From an uncultured bacterium (GTDB lineage Bacteria > Pseudomonadota > Alphaproteobacteria > CAISDR01), in NCBI GenBank assembly GCA_903884125.1, contig CAISDR010000186.1, forward strand, positions 1 through 6,861: 6,861 nt of DNA, read 5' to 3'. The notes beneath the pieces are model-generated. The model saw nothing but the letters and a program-made list of their open reading frames with translations, searched no databases and was not told where the DNA came from. Below are positions 5,522 to 6,861 of the stretch, piece after piece (within the stretch, counting starts at the first letter, position 1; every line of letters begins with the position of its first letter). A program made the position numbers and the translations under genes.

Positions 5522-6306
5522 CAGCCACGTCGTTACATCCGGGCCAGAAATTGTCCGCACTGGTTGTCTGCCATAACGAAGCTCACCAGCTGGCTGAGTG
5601 TTTGCAGTTGCTGATGTTTGCCGACGAACTGGTTGTGGTGCTGGATCGCTGTACGGACGCCTCACGCGACATCGCAGTGCAATTTGGCGCCACACTGGTC
5701 GAGGGCGCATGGCCGCTTGAAGGGCCACGCCGCAACAGCGGCATCGCTGCATGCACAGGCGAATGGATTGTAGAGGTGGATGCGGATGAACGCATGCCCC
5801 AGGCGCTGGCAGATGAAATTCGCACAACCATATCACACGCACCTGCTCATGGGACCCATGCGCATTTTCTGATCCCGTTTGACAATTACGTGGGCAGGCT
5901 TCTGGTGCGTCATGGCTGGGCAGGGGTATGGGGCGTTCGTGCGGCACCAAGACTGTTTTCCCGCGGATCGAAAGTCTGGGGCGATCAGCGCATCCATCCC
6001 CGACTGACATTGCTGGGGCCACGCGGGCGACTTGTCACACCGATGATCCACTATGTGGATCGCAATCTGTCGGACATGATCCAGCGGCTGGATCGCTATA
6101 CCACCCAACGCGCAGCAGATCTGCGCGCATCTGGCGATATTGGTTTATTGCGCACCGCTATCCGCCGGTTCTTTTCGCGATTTATCAAATGCTATTTTCT
6201 TGATCATGGTTACCGCGAAGGGGCATGGGGATTTGTGATCGCACTGATGGGCGGCCTGTATCCCCTGTTATCGCATCTGAAGGCCAGACTAGATCAGGAA
6301 ACCTAG
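5518..6306 (+). CDS. GT2-family glycosyltransferase, WaaE/KdtX type
   Basis: The product has 262 residues from the ATG at 5518. This start is preferred over the in-frame ATG at 5470 because it makes the usual four-base ATGA overlap with the methyltransferase gene and places the first strand (LSALVVCHNEA, 12-22) at the normal distance from the N-terminus. GT-A features: VVVLDRCTDAS (39-49) for nucleotide binding, RRNSGIAACTGEWIVEVDAD (71-90) with the metal-binding DAD at 88-90, RIHPRL (158-163), and HYVDRNLSDMIQRLDRYTTQ (178-197). The C-terminal segment, KCYFLDHGYREGAWGFVIAL (224-243), resembles the membrane-contacting tail of the WaaE/KdtX group, whose known members add glucose to an LPS core heptose. 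The role here is likely LPS core or O-unit assembly at the cytoplasmic face of the inner membrane; the donor and acceptor are not certain. Its TAG lies in a CTAG shared with the convergent ligase gene. Confidence 0.9.
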   Translation: MTATSLHPGQKLSALVVCHNEAHQLAECLQLLMFADELVVVLDRCTDASRDIAVQFGATLVEGAWPLEGPRRNSGIAACTGEWIVEVDADERMPQALADEIRTTISHAPAHGTHAHFLIPFDNYVGRLLVRHGWAGVWGVRAAPRLFSRGSKVWGDQRIHPRLTLLGPRGRLVTPMIHYVDRNLSDMIQRLDRYTTQRAADLRASGDIGLLRTAIRRFFSRFIKCYFLDHGYREGAWGFVIALMGGLYPLLSHLKARLDQET

Positions 6307-6861
6307 CCCAGCTTTGCGCGCGCACTGATTACAGCAAACGCAAAGGTCAGCGCGATGAGAGCCAAAAACCATTCCTGCCATAGGCCGACACTGGTCAGAG
6401 CCAGTGTCGCGATCGCACAGGTCGATGCAATACTTGCGGCATAAAGTTTTCGATCAGCGCGTAACCGCGCCAGCAGCGGACCAAGCCCCAGAATGCCCGC
6501 ACCTGCCAGCATCGCGCCGATTGTACCGCCTTCAAGCCAGATCTGAAGCAGCACATTATGAGGATGCAGCGGCAGCATCACGGCATCGTCGGTGATCGGC
6601 ATACCGTCCTTGAAAATACGCACAATGGTTTCACCGCCGGGAATGGCGCGCGCTGATTCCAGCCCCCAACCGGCCCAGGGCCGTTCGGTAATTCGCTCGG
6701 CTGTAAAATGCCAGATATAGAGCCGATGCTGGATGCCGGGTGGCCAATGGGGCGCGTCAAAACCAAATGGATGTACAGGATCGATCACCAGCGCCAGCAG
6801 CGGCAGGCCCATCAATAATCCAAGCAGAATAATGGTAAGCATTGAACCCGCCAGGCGGGGG
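6303..6861 (-). CDS. O-antigen ligase/polymerase-type membrane protein (Wzy_C), C-terminal part
   Basis: The frame stays open to the right edge, so the ATG at 6840-6842 is probably internal and the start lies outside. About 185 residues are seen of a family that usually has around 400. Counting from that Met: a membrane helix at about 1-20, a long periplasmic loop at about 21-105, then helices at about 105-125, 133-155 and 157-174. The loop holds HRLYIWHFTAERITERPWAG (39-58) and HPHNVLLQIWLEGG (93-106), both typical of the Wzy_C domain. In WaaL ligases a loop arginine and histidine are needed for joining undecaprenyl-linked glycan to lipid A-core; Arg40 and a histidine of HPHN are candidates here. 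The same domain also occurs in O-unit and exopolysaccharide polymerases, so ligase versus polymerase is open. It is convergent with the GT2 gene and overlaps it by four bases. Confidence 0.85.
   Translation of the reverse strand, partial: PRLAGSMLTIILLGLLMGLPLLALVIDPVHPFGFDAPHWPPGIQHRLYIWHFTAERITERPWAGWGLESARAIPGGETIVRIFKDGMPITDDAVMLPLHPHNVLLQIWLEGGTIGAMLAGAGILGLGPLLARLRADRKLYAASIASTCAIATLALTSVGLWQEWFLALIALTFAFAVISARAKLG

Noticed and set aside
5366..6022. Minus-strand open frame (218 codons) opposite the methyltransferase/GT2 junction
   Set aside because: It overlaps two well-supported genes on the other strand, is Cys/Arg/Pro-rich without family motifs, and is best explained as a complementary-strand artefact.

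Overview
The window looks like chromosomal DNA from a Gram-negative alphaproteobacterium. The evidence is an outer-membrane porin of the OprO/OprP type, a flagellar rod-like protein, lipopolysaccharide (LPS) or surface-polysaccharide enzymes, and moderately GC-rich codon use. The protein style suggests the Rhodospirillales or a related order, but this is inference and no species can be named. I see no RNA gene, insertion sequence, CRISPR array or phage gene.

Layout, left to right. (1) 1-906, minus strand: the N-terminal 302 residues of a porin that runs off the left edge. (2) 907-1330: about 424 bases without a convincing gene, holding a short tandem repeat beside the porin start and a small inverted repeat. 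(3) 1331-4590, minus strand: a group transcribed right to left, made of a GT4 glycosyltransferase, an asparagine-synthetase-like amidotransferase overlapping it by one base (TGATG), and, 44 bases further on, an orphan FlgC-like rod protein that may have its own promoter. (4) About 4591-4810: a divergent intergenic region that must hold the promoters for both sides. (5) 4811-6306, plus strand: a TylF-type methyltransferase and a WaaE/KdtX-type GT2 glycosyltransferase, overlapping by four bases (ATGA). (6) 6303-6861, minus strand: the C-terminal half of an O-antigen ligase/polymerase-type (Wzy_C) membrane protein, cut by the right edge and meeting the GT2 gene end to end in a shared CTAG.

Taken together, the right two thirds reads as an LPS core/O-antigen or related glycan locus: two glycosyltransferases add sugars, the methyltransferase may O-methylate a sugar, the amidotransferase may amidate a sugar acid (or simply make asparagine), and the Wzy_C protein would polymerise the chain or transfer it to lipid A-core. 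The porin and the rod-like protein are not obviously part of that pathway.

The most notable observation is that the GT4 gene appears to carry a one-base frameshift in a run of six C at 4546-4551. The family's usual N-terminus is present just upstream in another frame, behind a possible TTG start at 4590. No clearly new multi-gene system is evident.
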